DNA of 33,311 bases from Bacteroidota bacterium (GTDB lineage: Bacteria; Bacteroidota; Bacteroidia; Bacteroidales; UBA7960). The stretch lies in assembly GCA_007693555.1 (NCBI GenBank), contig REDJ01000093.1, positions 1 through 33,311 on the forward strand, given 5' to 3'. Every line of letters starts with the position of its first letter. The stretch's first letter is position 1. Positions 17,517-26,764 of the stretch are shown piece by piece. The notes beneath the pieces were generated by a model. The model was not told where the DNA came from, ran no database searches, and saw nothing but the letters and a program-made list of their open reading frames with translations. Both the position numbers and the translations under genes were made by a program.

Positions 17517-17714
17517 TAGCGCTGATAAATACGGTATGTTAAGATATTTATGGATCGTAGAATATAAAACCTTATAAGTTTTCACTGTATACGTTTTATT
17601 ATTTCTTCATAAGGGCATTATCCTGAAGTCCTTAATTGTATCATTATCAATATGTTAAAAAATTACTTATAAATCTTTAACACTATAAAATAAACACAAG
17701 AGACCTCGTATTGT

Positions 17715-17722
17715 TAATTTTG
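17715..17722 (+). promoter_or_regulatory. -7 promoter element for the outer-membrane receptor gene
   Basis: TAATTTTG matches TAnnTTTG exactly, 26 nt before the ATG at 17749. The upstream -33 position has no recognisable TTTG, so support rests on one element. Confidence 0.45.
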
Positions 17723-17748
17723 TGTTTAATTTACTATAAATCAATGTC

Positions 17749-20223
17749 ATGCACAAAAGTTTAACCACTATATTATTTTTCCTTACTTTTTTATCATTGA
17801 ATGCCCAGAATACCATTATAGGTATTGTAAAAAATGCAGAAAATAATTCACCACTTGAGTTTTCGCAGATTGCCCTGATGGAAAAGCAGGACAGCACCCT
17901 TGTTACGGGTACTACCACGGATTTGGATGGCAGATTCAGGATAGAAACCCGTCGTGGGGGAGACTTTTTACTCAGGGTAAGTTTTATCGGATTCGAAGAA
18001 CTCTGGATGCCTGTTACTGTTGAATCCGGCCGTAACAATCTGAGTGAGATTTATCTTGCTCCAGGAGCACAGCAGCTAAGCGAGGTACAGGTAACAGCGG
18101 CCGCAGCCCTGTTTCGTTCAGAGGCCGACCGTCGTGTATTTAACGTAGAAAACATGACTGTTGCCGAAGGTGGAACAGCCATACAATTGCTTGAAACTTT
18201 ACCTTCAGTTCAGGTTGATGAAGAGGGAAGGATTTCCTTAAGGGGCAGCGGCAATGTTTTAATTTATATCAACGGACGTCCCACAAATCTTGCCAGTGAT
18301 GACACAGAATCCATACTTGAGCAATATCCATCCAATGCAATCAAAGAGGTAGAACTCATAACCAATCCTTCTGCCAGGTATGAGGCCGAAGGCGTAGGAG
18401 GTATCATTAATATCATACTCAAAGAGCAACGATTGCAGGGTTTCAATGGCCAGGTAAATGTATCCTCAGGTACCGGTAATAAATACACAGCCGGGGTAAA
18501 TCTGAACATGCGGCAGGGCGACTGGAACTTTTTCACAAATTATTCTTATCAGTATCGTGAAATGTGGGAAATTACCAATAGCTTCCGTGAAAACTTCATA
18601 CCAGGTCTTTCTCCTGTACTTGACCAGGATTATTATACAGAAAACTGGCGCAGAGGACACCTTTTAAGATTCGGAACCGAATATCATTTCAACCCCAACA
18701 GTTCATTGAGGGCATATTCTAACATAAATGCCCGCAGCCGCGACCGTGAAAGGATTTACAACATACGCAGTATGACCTCCACAATGGACCTTGACAGTAT
18801 GTATGTCCGCTTGCTGGAAGAAGATCAAAGCCAGGTCAATTATGAGGTAGGTGCCGACTATGGATGGCAAAATGATAATGGTCGCCGGTTCAGGGCTTCA
18901 GCCAGCTACGCATGGAATAGTCAGGACCGCATTGAATATTTCGACCAGTCATTCTTAAACAGCAACATGCAGGAAATTGCCGACAGGCATGTGGATCAGT
19001 TTTACGAAAGACCTCTTTCAGGAAATTTACTATTATTACAAGCCGATTTTCAGGAAAATCTGGGTGAAGATATAAGAATTGAAACCGGTCTGCGCAGTGA
19101 AATGCGTTTCGATGACCGAGCCCAAAATTTCGGACAGCTTAACAGAGAAACAGGTTCCTATAATGATATTGTTTTGAATGGAATACCTGTAAGTAACGCT
19201 TTTACATACGAAAGAAATATTCATGCAGCCTATGTTTCATTTACCGATAACAGGAGAGCCCTGAGCTACCAACTTGGGCTAAGAGGCGAATATACCAACA
19301 CAGAGGCCTGGCAGGATTATGGTCTCAGAAGTGGATTTCTTGACGATGAAAATTTCAGCCCTGTAAGAGACACTTTAACCACTGATAATTATTTCCGCCT
19401 CTTCCCCAGTGCTTTTCTTAATTACCGTATCGGCGACAACCAGGATATTCAGGCCAGTTACAGCCGTCGCATCAGAAGACCATGGACCGGGAGCATGATG
19501 CCTTTCCTGAATGCGCAGGACTTTTTCAATCTCAGGCTTGGAAATCCTTATCTGCAACCGGCAAGTACAAATAATTTTGAAATAAACTACATAAGGGCAT
19601 GGGAAAACTATATGGTAACCGGAGGAGTATTCCATCGCTATACCACAGATGCACATTCACGCTTGTTTGTATTGTTTAATCAGGGCTCTTTGGTTACCTG
19701 GAATAATGCAAATACTACCAATGCTACAGGTGTTGAATTGATCAATTACTTTACGTGGAATGATAACTTTGATGCTACCCTGACTGCAAACTACTACTAT
19801 TCGCAGGTTTCCAGTGAGGTTGAAGGACGTTCTTTCAGCAATGAAAGCTATAGCTGGACGCTTAGCCTGCTTGGAAATATGAATTTCCCCGGTTTATTCA
19901 GTACCCAGCTTTCAGCTAATTACTGGGGGCCGAGAGTAATACCCCAAGGTTTTATAAGGCCTGTATTTAGCATGAACATTGGAATGCGCCGCAATGTCTT
20001 TAATAACCAGGGTACAATAAGTTTAAATATCAGCGATGTTTTTAATACCCGGAAATTTTCTCTTGAAACCAATGGTGATAGTTTTTTCCAGGAAAGAGAA
20101 TTTTACCGTGAATCAAGGGTGCTAACCTTATCATTTACCTGGCGTTTCCGCGATTATCGCGACAGAAACGGAAGCCGCAACGGAGGTAACGGTTATGAAG
20201 GAGACATGGATAGTTTGTTTTAA
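17749..20223 (+). CDS. TonB-dependent-receptor-like outer-membrane beta-barrel protein
   Basis: The 824-residue precursor has a signal peptide (LTTILFFLTFLSLNA, mature start near Gln20). A carboxypeptidase-regulatory-like domain (~22-104, GIVKNAENNSPLEFSQIALM...DLDGRFRI) is followed by a plug domain (~117-224, GGTAIQLLETLPSVQVDEEG, SLRGSGNVLIYINGRP, YEAEGVGGIINIILK). The rest is a long beta-barrel rich in aromatic residues that ends beyond SFTWRF with a short Gly/Asn/Asp-rich tail. This is the architecture of the 'outer membrane beta-barrel family' group of TonB-dependent receptors. There is no adjacent SusD-like lipoprotein, so it is not a standard glycan uptake pair. The substrate is unknown. 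Its stop overlaps that of the convergent tocopherol-cyclase-family gene. Confidence 0.9.
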   Translation: MHKSLTTILFFLTFLSLNAQNTIIGIVKNAENNSPLEFSQIALMEKQDSTLVTGTTTDLDGRFRIETRRGGDFLLRVSFIGFEELWMPVTVESGRNNLSEIYLAPGAQQLSEVQVTAAAALFRSEADRRVFNVENMTVAEGGTAIQLLETLPSVQVDEEGRISLRGSGNVLIYINGRPTNLASDDTESILEQYPSNAIKEVELITNPSARYEAEGVGGIINIILKEQRLQGFNGQVNVSSGTGNKYTAGVNLNMRQGDWNFFTNYSYQYREMWEITNSFRENFIPGLSPVLDQDYYTENWRRGHLLRFGTEYHFNPNSSLRAYSNINARSRDRERIYNIRSMTSTMDLDSMYVRLLEEDQSQVNYEVGADYGWQNDNGRRFRASASYAWNSQDRIEYFDQSFLNSNMQEIADRHVDQFYERPLSGNLLLLQADFQENLGEDIRIETGLRSEMRFDDRAQNFGQLNRETGSYNDIVLNGIPVSNAFTYERNIHAAYVSFTDNRRALSYQLGLRGEYTNTEAWQDYGLRSGFLDDENFSPVRDTLTTDNYFRLFPSAFLNYRIGDNQDIQASYSRRIRRPWTGSMMPFLNAQDFFNLRLGNPYLQPASTNNFEINYIRAWENYMVTGGVFHRYTTDAHSRLFVLFNQGSLVTWNNANTTNATGVELINYFTWNDNFDATLTANYYYSQVSSEVEGRSFSNESYSWTLSLLGNMNFPGLFSTQLSANYWGPRVIPQGFIRPVFSMNIGMRRNVFNNQGTISLNISDVFNTRKFSLETNGDSFFQEREFYRESRVLTLSFTWRFRDYRDRNGSRNGGNGYEGDMDSLF

Positions 20224-21263
20224 AGCTTAAGCAGTTCAAGATCTCCAACAAATTCAAGGCCCGAATGACGACCTGTACCTTTGAAAACCTCATTTCCTTC
20301 AAGGTCGGTGATGGTAACATGAATTTCTGCATCTATACTTTCATGAATAATCCTGTCCATATTACCCAGTACCGGTGCTTTTAATCCTCCCTTCGGCCTG
20401 TTTTCATCATGATGCTCAGCCTTTACTCCATGAATATGAATCAGATATTTATGCCCGGTTATGGTAATATGAACCTCACGATCAGTATAACTTAATTCGG
20501 AAATTTCGGCACCTGTATAGGTAGCAAATGAAATCAACTGGTTATCATGCAGAAAGAAACCCAAAAAACCGGTAAAAGTACTTCCAATCCATGGGATCCG
20601 CGCAACAGAAAGCATGAATGATGTGCCAGGCTGATCAAAATGATTGGTTTGCATCCATATCCATGCTTTGGGCATGGATGAACCCCAGTCCTTTTCAATG
20701 TAACCACGTCCATCTGAAAAATCAATTTGCTGGTCGCCATGATTTAAATAACCCTTTAAACCATGGTCAAGGCTCACCACTCCGTGGTAACATTCCATAA
20801 ATGGCATATAACGATACCAACCCATGATACCAGGTCTTGAAATGCTCACAGGATATCTGGTTATATCTTCAAAAAATATTTCTCCATTAAACCGATGATC
20901 ACCATCGTCCAAATCAAGATAAAGTTTTTCTGAAGAGAAATAATTTTTCCCCACCCAAACCTCAAATTTGTCATCAGTAAAAGCAAACTCATCAGCCGGA
21001 TAGCGAAAGTAAAAAGTTTTACCGCTTTGTCCGTCAATGGCCTGCACAAAAGCATGAGGATCAGTATCATTGAGAGATATTCCCGGAATAAATGACCAGC
21101 AATGCTTTTTGTCAGCACTTACATTTTTAAAATACCAACCTTCGAAATATTTTTTATCCTCACGGTTACCCTGAAACCAGTGAGGTTTAAAAACTTTGCG
21201 TAAATCATAAAGGTTAGAAGGTCTCTGAAAGGGTTTTAACAAAAATGGCCTGCGGATTTTCAT
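20220..21263 (-). CDS. Tocopherol cyclase family protein
   Basis: The 347-residue protein has no signal peptide. It shows the hallmarks of the bacterial proteins grouped with plant tocopherol cyclase: KKYFEGWYFKNVS (37-49), a WSFIPGIS strand, and the strongly conserved GRGYIEKDWGSSMP (185-198) followed by WIWMQTNHF. The fold is expected to be a two-part beta-barrel resembling lipocalin or AttH-like carotenoid-binding proteins. Plant members close the chromanol ring of vitamin E; bacterial members of this kind have no established reaction, so a role on a terpenoid, quinone or other lipid is only inference. The gene starts 42 nt after sufS on the same strand and may be the last gene of the suf transcript. 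Confidence 0.85.
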   Translation of the reverse strand: MKIRRPFLLKPFQRPSNLYDLRKVFKPHWFQGNREDKKYFEGWYFKNVSADKKHCWSFIPGISLNDTDPHAFVQAIDGQSGKTFYFRYPADEFAFTDDKFEVWVGKNYFSSEKLYLDLDDGDHRFNGEIFFEDITRYPVSISRPGIMGWYRYMPFMECYHGVVSLDHGLKGYLNHGDQQIDFSDGRGYIEKDWGSSMPKAWIWMQTNHFDQPGTSFMLSVARIPWIGSTFTGFLGFFLHDNQLISFATYTGAEISELSYTDREVHITITGHKYLIHIHGVKAEHHDENRPKGGLKAPVLGNMDRIIHESIDAEIHVTITDLEGNEVFKGTGRHSGLEFVGDLELLKL

Positions 21264-21305
21264 AGAAACTTTTACTTTTTTATGTAACGAGGATTATTTA
21301 TAATA

Positions 21306-22526
21306 CTATCCAAACATTTCCCTTACCGTATGCAATCCTTCAATAAGTTTGTCGATTTCCTGTTTTGAATTGTAAACCCCGAAGGAAACTCTGACCGTAC
21401 CGGGTACACCAAAATAGTCCATAACAGGTTGGGCACAGTGATGACCTGTACGAACTGCTATACCAAGTTTATCGAGGATAGTTCCGGTATCATAAGGATG
21501 AATATCATTGAAAAGAAATGAAATTACGGATGTCTTATCAGGAGCAGTGCCGATAAATCTCATATTGTCCAAAGCTGAAAGCTTTTTTGTTCCATAATCA
21601 AGAAGTTCATTCTCATGTGCAGCAATTTCATCATACCGCAGATACGAAATAAAGCGTATGGCTGCTTCCATGCCCAGAACATCTCCCACATTAGGTGTGC
21701 CTGCTTCAAACTTAAAAGGTAACTCGTTATAAGTGGTCTTTTCAAAAGTAACTTCCTTTATCATTTCTCCTCCTCCCTGGTATGGAGGCAATTGATTGAG
21801 CCATTCTTCCTTGCCATAAAGAACGCCTATTCCCATAGGTCCATAAATTTTATGCCCTGAAAAACAATAAAAATCACAATCCAGCTCCTGCACATCCACT
21901 TTCATGTGCGATAATGCCTGTGCTCCATCTATCAAAACCGGTACATTTTTTTTGTGGGCAAGATCTATAATTTCCTTTACCGGGTTTATAGTACCCAGTG
22001 CATTACTCACATGGGTAATTGCTACAATCTTTGTTTTTTTGTTAAGAAGCTTTTCATAGGCATTCAGGTCAAGAACACCCCTGTTATCCATAGGAATGAT
22101 TCTCAGATTGGCTCTAAAATTCTCACAAGCCATTTGCCATGGAACAATGTTGGAATGATGTTCCATCGCAGAAATAATTACTTCATCCCCGTTTTTCAGA
22201 AATTTTTTGCCAAATGAATTGGCCACCAGATTAATAGCTTCCGTTGTACCCCTGGTAAAAATGATCTCATGATTGAATGCTGAATTCAGAAACATCTGAA
22301 CGGTTTTCCTGGCTTCTTCGTAAGCTTCAGTAGCCATCTGGCTCAGATAGTGTGCACCACGGTGAATATTGCTGTTTTCCCGGCTGTAATATTGCAGTAT
22401 TCTTTCTATTACTGCTTTAGGTTTTTGTGTTGTAGCAGCATTGTCAAAATATATGAGAGGTCTTTTGTTTACTTCCTGTTGTAATGCCGGAAATTCCCGG
22501 CGAAGTTGCTCTATATTAAAAGGCAT
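21306..22526 (-). CDS. sufS: Cysteine desulfurase SufS
   Basis: This pyridoxal-phosphate enzyme takes sulfur from L-cysteine as an enzyme-bound persulfide for Fe-S cluster assembly. The 406-residue protein is full length for group II (SufS/CsdA) desulfurases. It has YFDNAATTQKP (26-36), the PLP-binding Lys226 in CFSGHKIYGPMG and the active-site Cys364 in TGHHCAQP. The short ordered loop around Cys364 is typical of SufS and needs a sulfur acceptor such as SufE or SufU. No such gene lies in this operon. It follows sufD by 35 nt and is the last of the recognised suf genes. Confidence 0.96.
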   Translation of the reverse strand: MPFNIEQLRREFPALQQEVNKRPLIYFDNAATTQKPKAVIERILQYYSRENSNIHRGAHYLSQMATEAYEEARKTVQMFLNSAFNHEIIFTRGTTEAINLVANSFGKKFLKNGDEVIISAMEHHSNIVPWQMACENFRANLRIIPMDNRGVLDLNAYEKLLNKKTKIVAITHVSNALGTINPVKEIIDLAHKKNVPVLIDGAQALSHMKVDVQELDCDFYCFSGHKIYGPMGIGVLYGKEEWLNQLPPYQGGGEMIKEVTFEKTTYNELPFKFEAGTPNVGDVLGMEAAIRFISYLRYDEIAAHENELLDYGTKKLSALDNMRFIGTAPDKTSVISFLFNDIHPYDTGTILDKLGIAVRTGHHCAQPVMDYFGVPGTVRVSFGVYNSKQEIDKLIEGLHTVREMFG

Positions 22527-22561
22527 ATAATTATTAGTATAAAAGAAGGATGATTAAAATC

Positions 22562-23971
22562 CTAAAGCTTACTTACATCAATATTAAACACTGTAGGCTC
22601 TTTACTGTTGCAGTGCAGCACGCACTGATCACAAATAGATAATTCTCCTTTGAGCCGCTTTTCAACCATATGATCAATTCTTTCTCTCAGGGGTTGAATG
22701 GAAATACGTCGAACAACTTCTGCCGCAAATGCATACATAAGCATTTGTCGGGCTGACCTTTCATTCAAACCCCGCGACCTGAGGTAAAACATAGCTTCGG
22801 GATCAAGCTGACCAACTGTAGCACCGTGACTGCATTTGACATCATCGGCATAAATTTCGAGCTGTGGCTGTGCATTGGCTTTTGCATCATCGGTCAACAG
22901 AATATTTTTATTATTCTGGTAAGCCAGTGTTTTTTGAGCATCACGGCGTACCATTATTTTGCCATTGAATACTGCGGTGGCTTCATCATCGAGGATTCCC
23001 TTGTAAAGCTGTTCACTCGTGCATTCAGGAGCAGCATGATCTACTTCCAACTGATTATCTACATGTTGATTGCTATCTACCAGGTATAACCCATTGTGCG
23101 TGGCAATACAGGCGGGCTCATTCAATAAAGAATAGATTATATTTTTTGTAAATCCTCCATTAAGTGTTAACGCACTGGATGTTAAATTACTGGCACTCAT
23201 CTGACTGAAAAAGCTTCCATTTATAACCGCTGAATTATGTCCTTTGTTTTGAATCTTATAATAATCCAGGTTACTTTCTTTTGCCAGGAATACTTCTGAA
23301 ACACTATTGGTAAAACTGATATTGTGTGTGAGAGAGTGATCGCAATGTACCAGGGTAAGTTTACTTTTGGGTTCCTGAATGATGAGATGCCGCGGATGAA
23401 GCATCAAAGGATTTTCGGAGTTGACAATATTAATGATTTGAATAGGTTTGTCAACAATTACTTCTTCAGGAACATAAATAAACAAACCATCCTGAAAAAA
23501 CATAGTGTTTAATGCTGTTAAGCCAGGTTTTTCCATGGGAGCTATAGTCCCCAGGTACTTACTTACAAGCTCAGGATAAACTTCCAATGCTTTGGAAAGA
23601 CTTCCTATAATTGTTCCATTTTTCAGGGTAGTAAGGGGAGCATTTTTATAAACGAACCAGCCGTTTAACAATGTTACGCTAAAAGTATCCAGGTCATAAA
23701 CATCGCAAGTAAAGATCTGCTCAATATCAAAGGGTCTGCTTTGATTGGTAAAATTAAAATCATAGGGAGATCTTAACAGCGGGTCAATATCAGTGTAACG
23801 CCAGTTCTCGGTAGTCAAATCCGGAAAACCCTGATCACGAACTATTTCAACTGCCTTTTCCCTAAGCATGGTAATAGTTTGGGGTTCAGCTCCTTTTATA
23901 AGTTTAAAATTAGACTTATAAAGGTCAATCATCCGCTGTTGGGCTGAAATATTTTCAGTAATATCCTGCAT
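22562..23971 (-). CDS. sufD: Fe-S cluster assembly scaffold protein SufD
   Basis: SufD pairs with SufB in the SufBC2D scaffold, where the cluster is built. The 469-residue protein has a helical N-terminal part (~1-130), the right-handed beta-helix core (~140-380) and a helical C-terminus. Within these, DDVKCSHGATVGQLDPEAMFYLRSRG is the family signature containing the His used at the SufB-SufD interface. The C-terminus carries a Cys motif, CDQCVLHC (Cys447, Cys450, Cys454), followed by 15 more residues; I recall similar Cys-rich tails in Bacteroides SufD. It lies 20 nt after sufC. Confidence 0.95.
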   Translation of the reverse strand: MQDITENISAQQRMIDLYKSNFKLIKGAEPQTITMLREKAVEIVRDQGFPDLTTENWRYTDIDPLLRSPYDFNFTNQSRPFDIEQIFTCDVYDLDTFSVTLLNGWFVYKNAPLTTLKNGTIIGSLSKALEVYPELVSKYLGTIAPMEKPGLTALNTMFFQDGLFIYVPEEVIVDKPIQIINIVNSENPLMLHPRHLIIQEPKSKLTLVHCDHSLTHNISFTNSVSEVFLAKESNLDYYKIQNKGHNSAVINGSFFSQMSASNLTSSALTLNGGFTKNIIYSLLNEPACIATHNGLYLVDSNQHVDNQLEVDHAAPECTSEQLYKGILDDEATAVFNGKIMVRRDAQKTLAYQNNKNILLTDDAKANAQPQLEIYADDVKCSHGATVGQLDPEAMFYLRSRGLNERSARQMLMYAFAAEVVRRISIQPLRERIDHMVEKRLKGELSICDQCVLHCNSKEPTVFNIDVSKL

Positions 23972-23991
23972 AGTTTAAATTCTTATATAAA

Positions 23992-24756
23992 TCAAAATGC
24001 TTCCTGTACGCCTGCCTCTTTTCTGATCCATTCATAACCTTTTTCCTCCAGTTCAATGGCAAGCTCTTTCCCACCGCTTTTTACTATTCTGCCATCATAT
24101 AATACATGAACAAAATCAGGAATGATATAATCCAGCAGCCTTTGATAATGGGTAATAACAATTGTGGAGTTTTCCGGGCTGCGAAGCTTGTTTACTCCAT
24201 TGGCAACTACTTTCAGGGCGTCTATATCAAGACCGGAATCGGTTTCATCCAGAATTGCCAGTCTGGGTTCAATCATCGCCATTTGAAAAATCTCATTCTT
24301 TTTCTTTTCACCCCCTGAGAAACCTTCGTTGACCGAGCGGTTTGTGAGTTTTGACTGTATGTCAACAAGTTTTTTACGGTCTTCCATAAGTTTAAGAAAC
24401 TCTGCTCCCGTCAGGGGCTCCAGGCCCAGGTATTTTCTTTTCTCATTTATAGCAGTACGTAGAAAGTTCGCCATGCTTACACCGGGAATTTCTACCGGGT
24501 ATTGAAACCCCAGAAATATACCTTCTCTGGCGCGGATTTCGGGTTCCATTTCAAGCAAATCCTGCCCCATATATGTAATGGTTCCTTCATCCACATCAAA
24601 CAAATCGCGCCCTGCAATAACTGCTGCAAGGGTACTTTTACCAGTACCATTGGGACCCATAATTGCATGTACCTCCCCGGATTTAACTTCAAGATTAAAA
24701 TCTTTCAATATGGTTTTACCTTGAATGGAAACCTTTAAATTTTTAATAGTCAGCAT
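23992..24756 (-). CDS. sufC: Fe-S cluster assembly ATPase SufC
   Basis: This 254-residue ABC-type ATPase powers conformational changes in the SufBC2D scaffold. All motifs are intact: Walker A GPNGTGKST (34-42), Q-loop Gln85 in GFQYPVEIPG, the signature SGGEKKKNE (147-155), Walker B RLAILDETDSGLD with Glu171, and the H-loop His in VITHYQRLL. It begins only 4 nt after the stop of the small gene orf77, so translation of the two is very probably coupled. Confidence 0.97.
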   Translation of the reverse strand: MLTIKNLKVSIQGKTILKDFNLEVKSGEVHAIMGPNGTGKSTLAAVIAGRDLFDVDEGTITYMGQDLLEMEPEIRAREGIFLGFQYPVEIPGVSMANFLRTAINEKRKYLGLEPLTGAEFLKLMEDRKKLVDIQSKLTNRSVNEGFSGGEKKKNEIFQMAMIEPRLAILDETDSGLDIDALKVVANGVNKLRSPENSTIVITHYQRLLDYIIPDFVHVLYDGRIVKSGGKELAIELEEKGYEWIRKEAGVQEAF

Positions 24757-24760
24757 TATT

Positions 24761-24994
24761 TTATTCTTTAATTTTTTCTATAAGTTTTTTAAACGCGTCA
24801 AGATTGTAAGCATATTTTGTGAAAAACAGCTTTGCAAATTCCTTAAAAGCAGCTTCATCAAATTCATCAATCTCTTCCATGAGTAAAATAACCCGAACAT
24901 CTTTATTGTTCATTTCCTGCCACTCTCCAAATAATTCATCAGGTAGGCTGATTTTATTATTTTCCACTTTTGATTTAAAAGCTAATGTTTTCAT
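24761..24994 (-). CDS. Small AbrB/antitoxin-like protein inside the suf operon
   Basis: The 77-residue protein is encoded between sufB (64 nt upstream) and sufC (4 nt downstream). Its N-terminal half, FKSKVENNKISLPDEL (6-21) followed by VRVILLMEE (33-41), resembles the swapped-hairpin DNA-binding fold of AbrB/MazE-type antitoxins or the orphan antitoxin-like proteins common in Bacteroidota and cyanobacteria. The C-terminal half is helical and acidic, then basic (FDEAAFKEFAKLFF...LDAFKKLIEKIK). No toxin gene is nearby. The tight spacing argues for a functional member of the operon. Whether it binds DNA, a toxin or a Suf protein cannot be told from sequence. The gene is real with good confidence; the fold is a guess. 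Confidence 0.75.
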   Translation of the reverse strand: MKTLAFKSKVENNKISLPDELFGEWQEMNNKDVRVILLMEEIDEFDEAAFKEFAKLFFTKYAYNLDAFKKLIEKIKE

Positions 24995-25058
24995 GTTGTA
25001 AAATTTTAAGCTTGAATATTCAGTTAAGTTTTAGCTAAAGCAATCAGCCACAAAGATT

Positions 25059-26510
25059 TTAACCTACGCTACCTTCAAGACTGATAGACAGGAGTTTTTG
25101 TGCTTCTACGGCAAACTCCATGGGGAGTTTATTCAATACTTCCTTGGCATACCCGTTAACGATAAGGCCAATAGCAGCTTCCATATCCATTCCTCTTTGC
25201 AGGCAATAGAAAAGCTGATCTTCTGATATTTTACTGGTAGTTGCTTCATGCTCCACGATAGTGGATCTGTTTCCAACTTCCACATACGGGAAGGTGTGAG
25301 CACCACATTTATCACCAAGAAGTAATGAGTCGCATTGAGAAAAATTTCTTGCATTTTCCGCTCTGCGGGAAGATTTTACCAAACCCCGGTAACTGTTATT
25401 GCTCTGTCCGGCAGAAATCCCCTTAGAAATGATAGTACTTTTAGTATTTCTTCCAAGATGAATCATTTTAGTGCCGGTGTCAGCCTGTTGCATATTGTTG
25501 GTAACCGCTACAGAGTAAAACTCACCTTTAGAATTGTCGCCCAGTAACACAACACTTGGATATTTCCATGTAATAGCTGAACCAGTTTCTACCTGGGTCC
25601 AGGAAATTTTTGAATTTTCTCCTTCGCAAATGCCACGTTTTGTCACAAAGTTATATACACCACCTTTTCCTTTTTTATCGCCGGGCCACCAGTTTTGTAC
25701 CGTCGAATACTTTACCTCGGAATCTTTCTTTGCAATGATCTCTACGATGGCGGCATGCAACTGGTTTTCATCACGCATGGGTGCCGTACATCCTTCCATA
25801 TAACTGACATAGCTTCCTTCTTCAGCAACTATAAGTGTCCGTTCAAACTGACCGGTATTGGCGGCGTTAATTCTGAAATAGGTTGATAATTCCAGCGGGC
25901 ACCTAACACCTTTGGGTATATAGCAAAAAGAACCATCACTGAAAACTGCCGAGTTAAGTGCAGCATAATAATTATCTGTGTAAGGTACTACTGTACCCAT
26001 GTATTTTTTAATGAGTTCGGGATGTTTCTGAACTGCCTCACTGAATGAGCAGAATATAATTCCTTTTTCTGCCAAAGTTTCTCTGAAGGTCGTTGCAACT
26101 GAAACACTATCCATCACTGCATCCACTGCTACACCAGCAAGCATTTTTTGTTCATCCAAAGGTATTCCAAGCTTTTCAAAAGTTTCAAGTAATTCCGGAT
26201 CAACCTCATTAAGACTTTCATATTTTGGCTTTTTCCTGGGTGCCGAGTAGTAAATGATATCCTGATAATCTATAGGATGATATTGCACATGTGCCCATTT
26301 GGGTTCCTTAAGTGTTTTCCAGTGACGAAAAGCTTTCAACCTGAATTCCAGCATAAATTCGGGTTCATTCTTTTTTGCAGATATAAAACGAACAGTATCT
26401 TCATTTAAGCCTTTAGGGGCCTGATCCATTTCAATATCCGTATAGAAACCATATTTATATTCGGCGCTGGTTAATTCATCCAGTATGTCATTATTTTTGT
26501 CTTCTGCCAT
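25059..26510 (-). CDS. sufB: Fe-S cluster assembly scaffold protein SufB
   Basis: SufB is the main scaffold subunit of SufBC2D, receiving sulfur and iron to form a cluster. At 483 residues it has the normal length. The C-terminal signature is intact: [28 protein letters not shown] carries Cys393, which matches the functionally key E. coli Cys405 by spacing, and [18 protein letters not shown] carries Glu422, which matches E. coli Glu434. The N-terminal [23 protein letters not shown] is also typical. It is the first gene of the operon, with its own promoter at 26633-26664 and a leader of about 115 nt. Confidence 0.97.
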   Translation of the reverse strand: MAEDKNNDILDELTSAEYKYGFYTDIEMDQAPKGLNEDTVRFISAKKNEPEFMLEFRLKAFRHWKTLKEPKWAHVQYHPIDYQDIIYYSAPRKKPKYESLNEVDPELLETFEKLGIPLDEQKMLAGVAVDAVMDSVSVATTFRETLAEKGIIFCSFSEAVQKHPELIKKYMGTVVPYTDNYYAALNSAVFSDGSFCYIPKGVRCPLELSTYFRINAANTGQFERTLIVAEEGSYVSYMEGCTAPMRDENQLHAAIVEIIAKKDSEVKYSTVQNWWPGDKKGKGGVYNFVTKRGICEGENSKISWTQVETGSAITWKYPSVVLLGDNSKGEFYSVAVTNNMQQADTGTKMIHLGRNTKSTIISKGISAGQSNNSYRGLVKSSRRAENARNFSQCDSLLLGDKCGAHTFPYVEVGNRSTIVEHEATTSKISEDQLFYCLQRGMDMEAAIGLIVNGYAKEVLNKLPMEFAVEAQKLLSISLEGSVG

Positions 26511-26632
26511 GTATACTTATTCTTATAATTTAAGCTCATTAAAATAACAACAATGAAATCAGTTTCTTGTTGATTGTCTTATGTTCAAATATTCTTCGTT
26601 AAGCTTATTTAGATTAATTACAAATTAGGGTA

Positions 26633-26664
26633 CAAATATACAAAACCCCTTATATTAATTCAAA
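26633..26664 (-). promoter_or_regulatory. Promoter of the suf operon
   Basis: On the minus strand TTTG (26664-26661), a 20-nt spacer and TATATTTG (26640-26633) match both Bacteroidota promoter elements exactly. The predicted start near 26626 leaves a leader of about 115 nt before sufB. No IscR-like or other operator could be recognised in the leader. Confidence 0.65.
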
Positions 26665-26702
26665 AGAAAAGTTCTTTGCCACTGAGTTTACACTTAGAAA
26701 AA

Positions 26703-26728
26703 AAGCTGTCCTTACAGACAGCCTTTTT
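26703..26728 (-). terminator. Intrinsic terminator after rprY
   Basis: The stem pairs GCTGTC (26705-26710) with GACAGC (26717-26722) around a 6-nt loop. A T-run follows on the minus strand (A-run 26698-26704 on the plus strand); the plus strand also has six T residues after the stem. It lies 36 nt past the rprY stop. Confidence 0.75.
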
Positions 26729-26764
26729 TAAAACATAATATTATATTTTTAATTAAAAACTGAA

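Noticed and set aside
17749-20223. SusC/SusD-type polysaccharide utilisation locus
   Set aside because: No SusD-like lipoprotein or glycoside hydrolase is adjacent; the neighbours are a sugar kinase and a tocopherol-cyclase-family gene.
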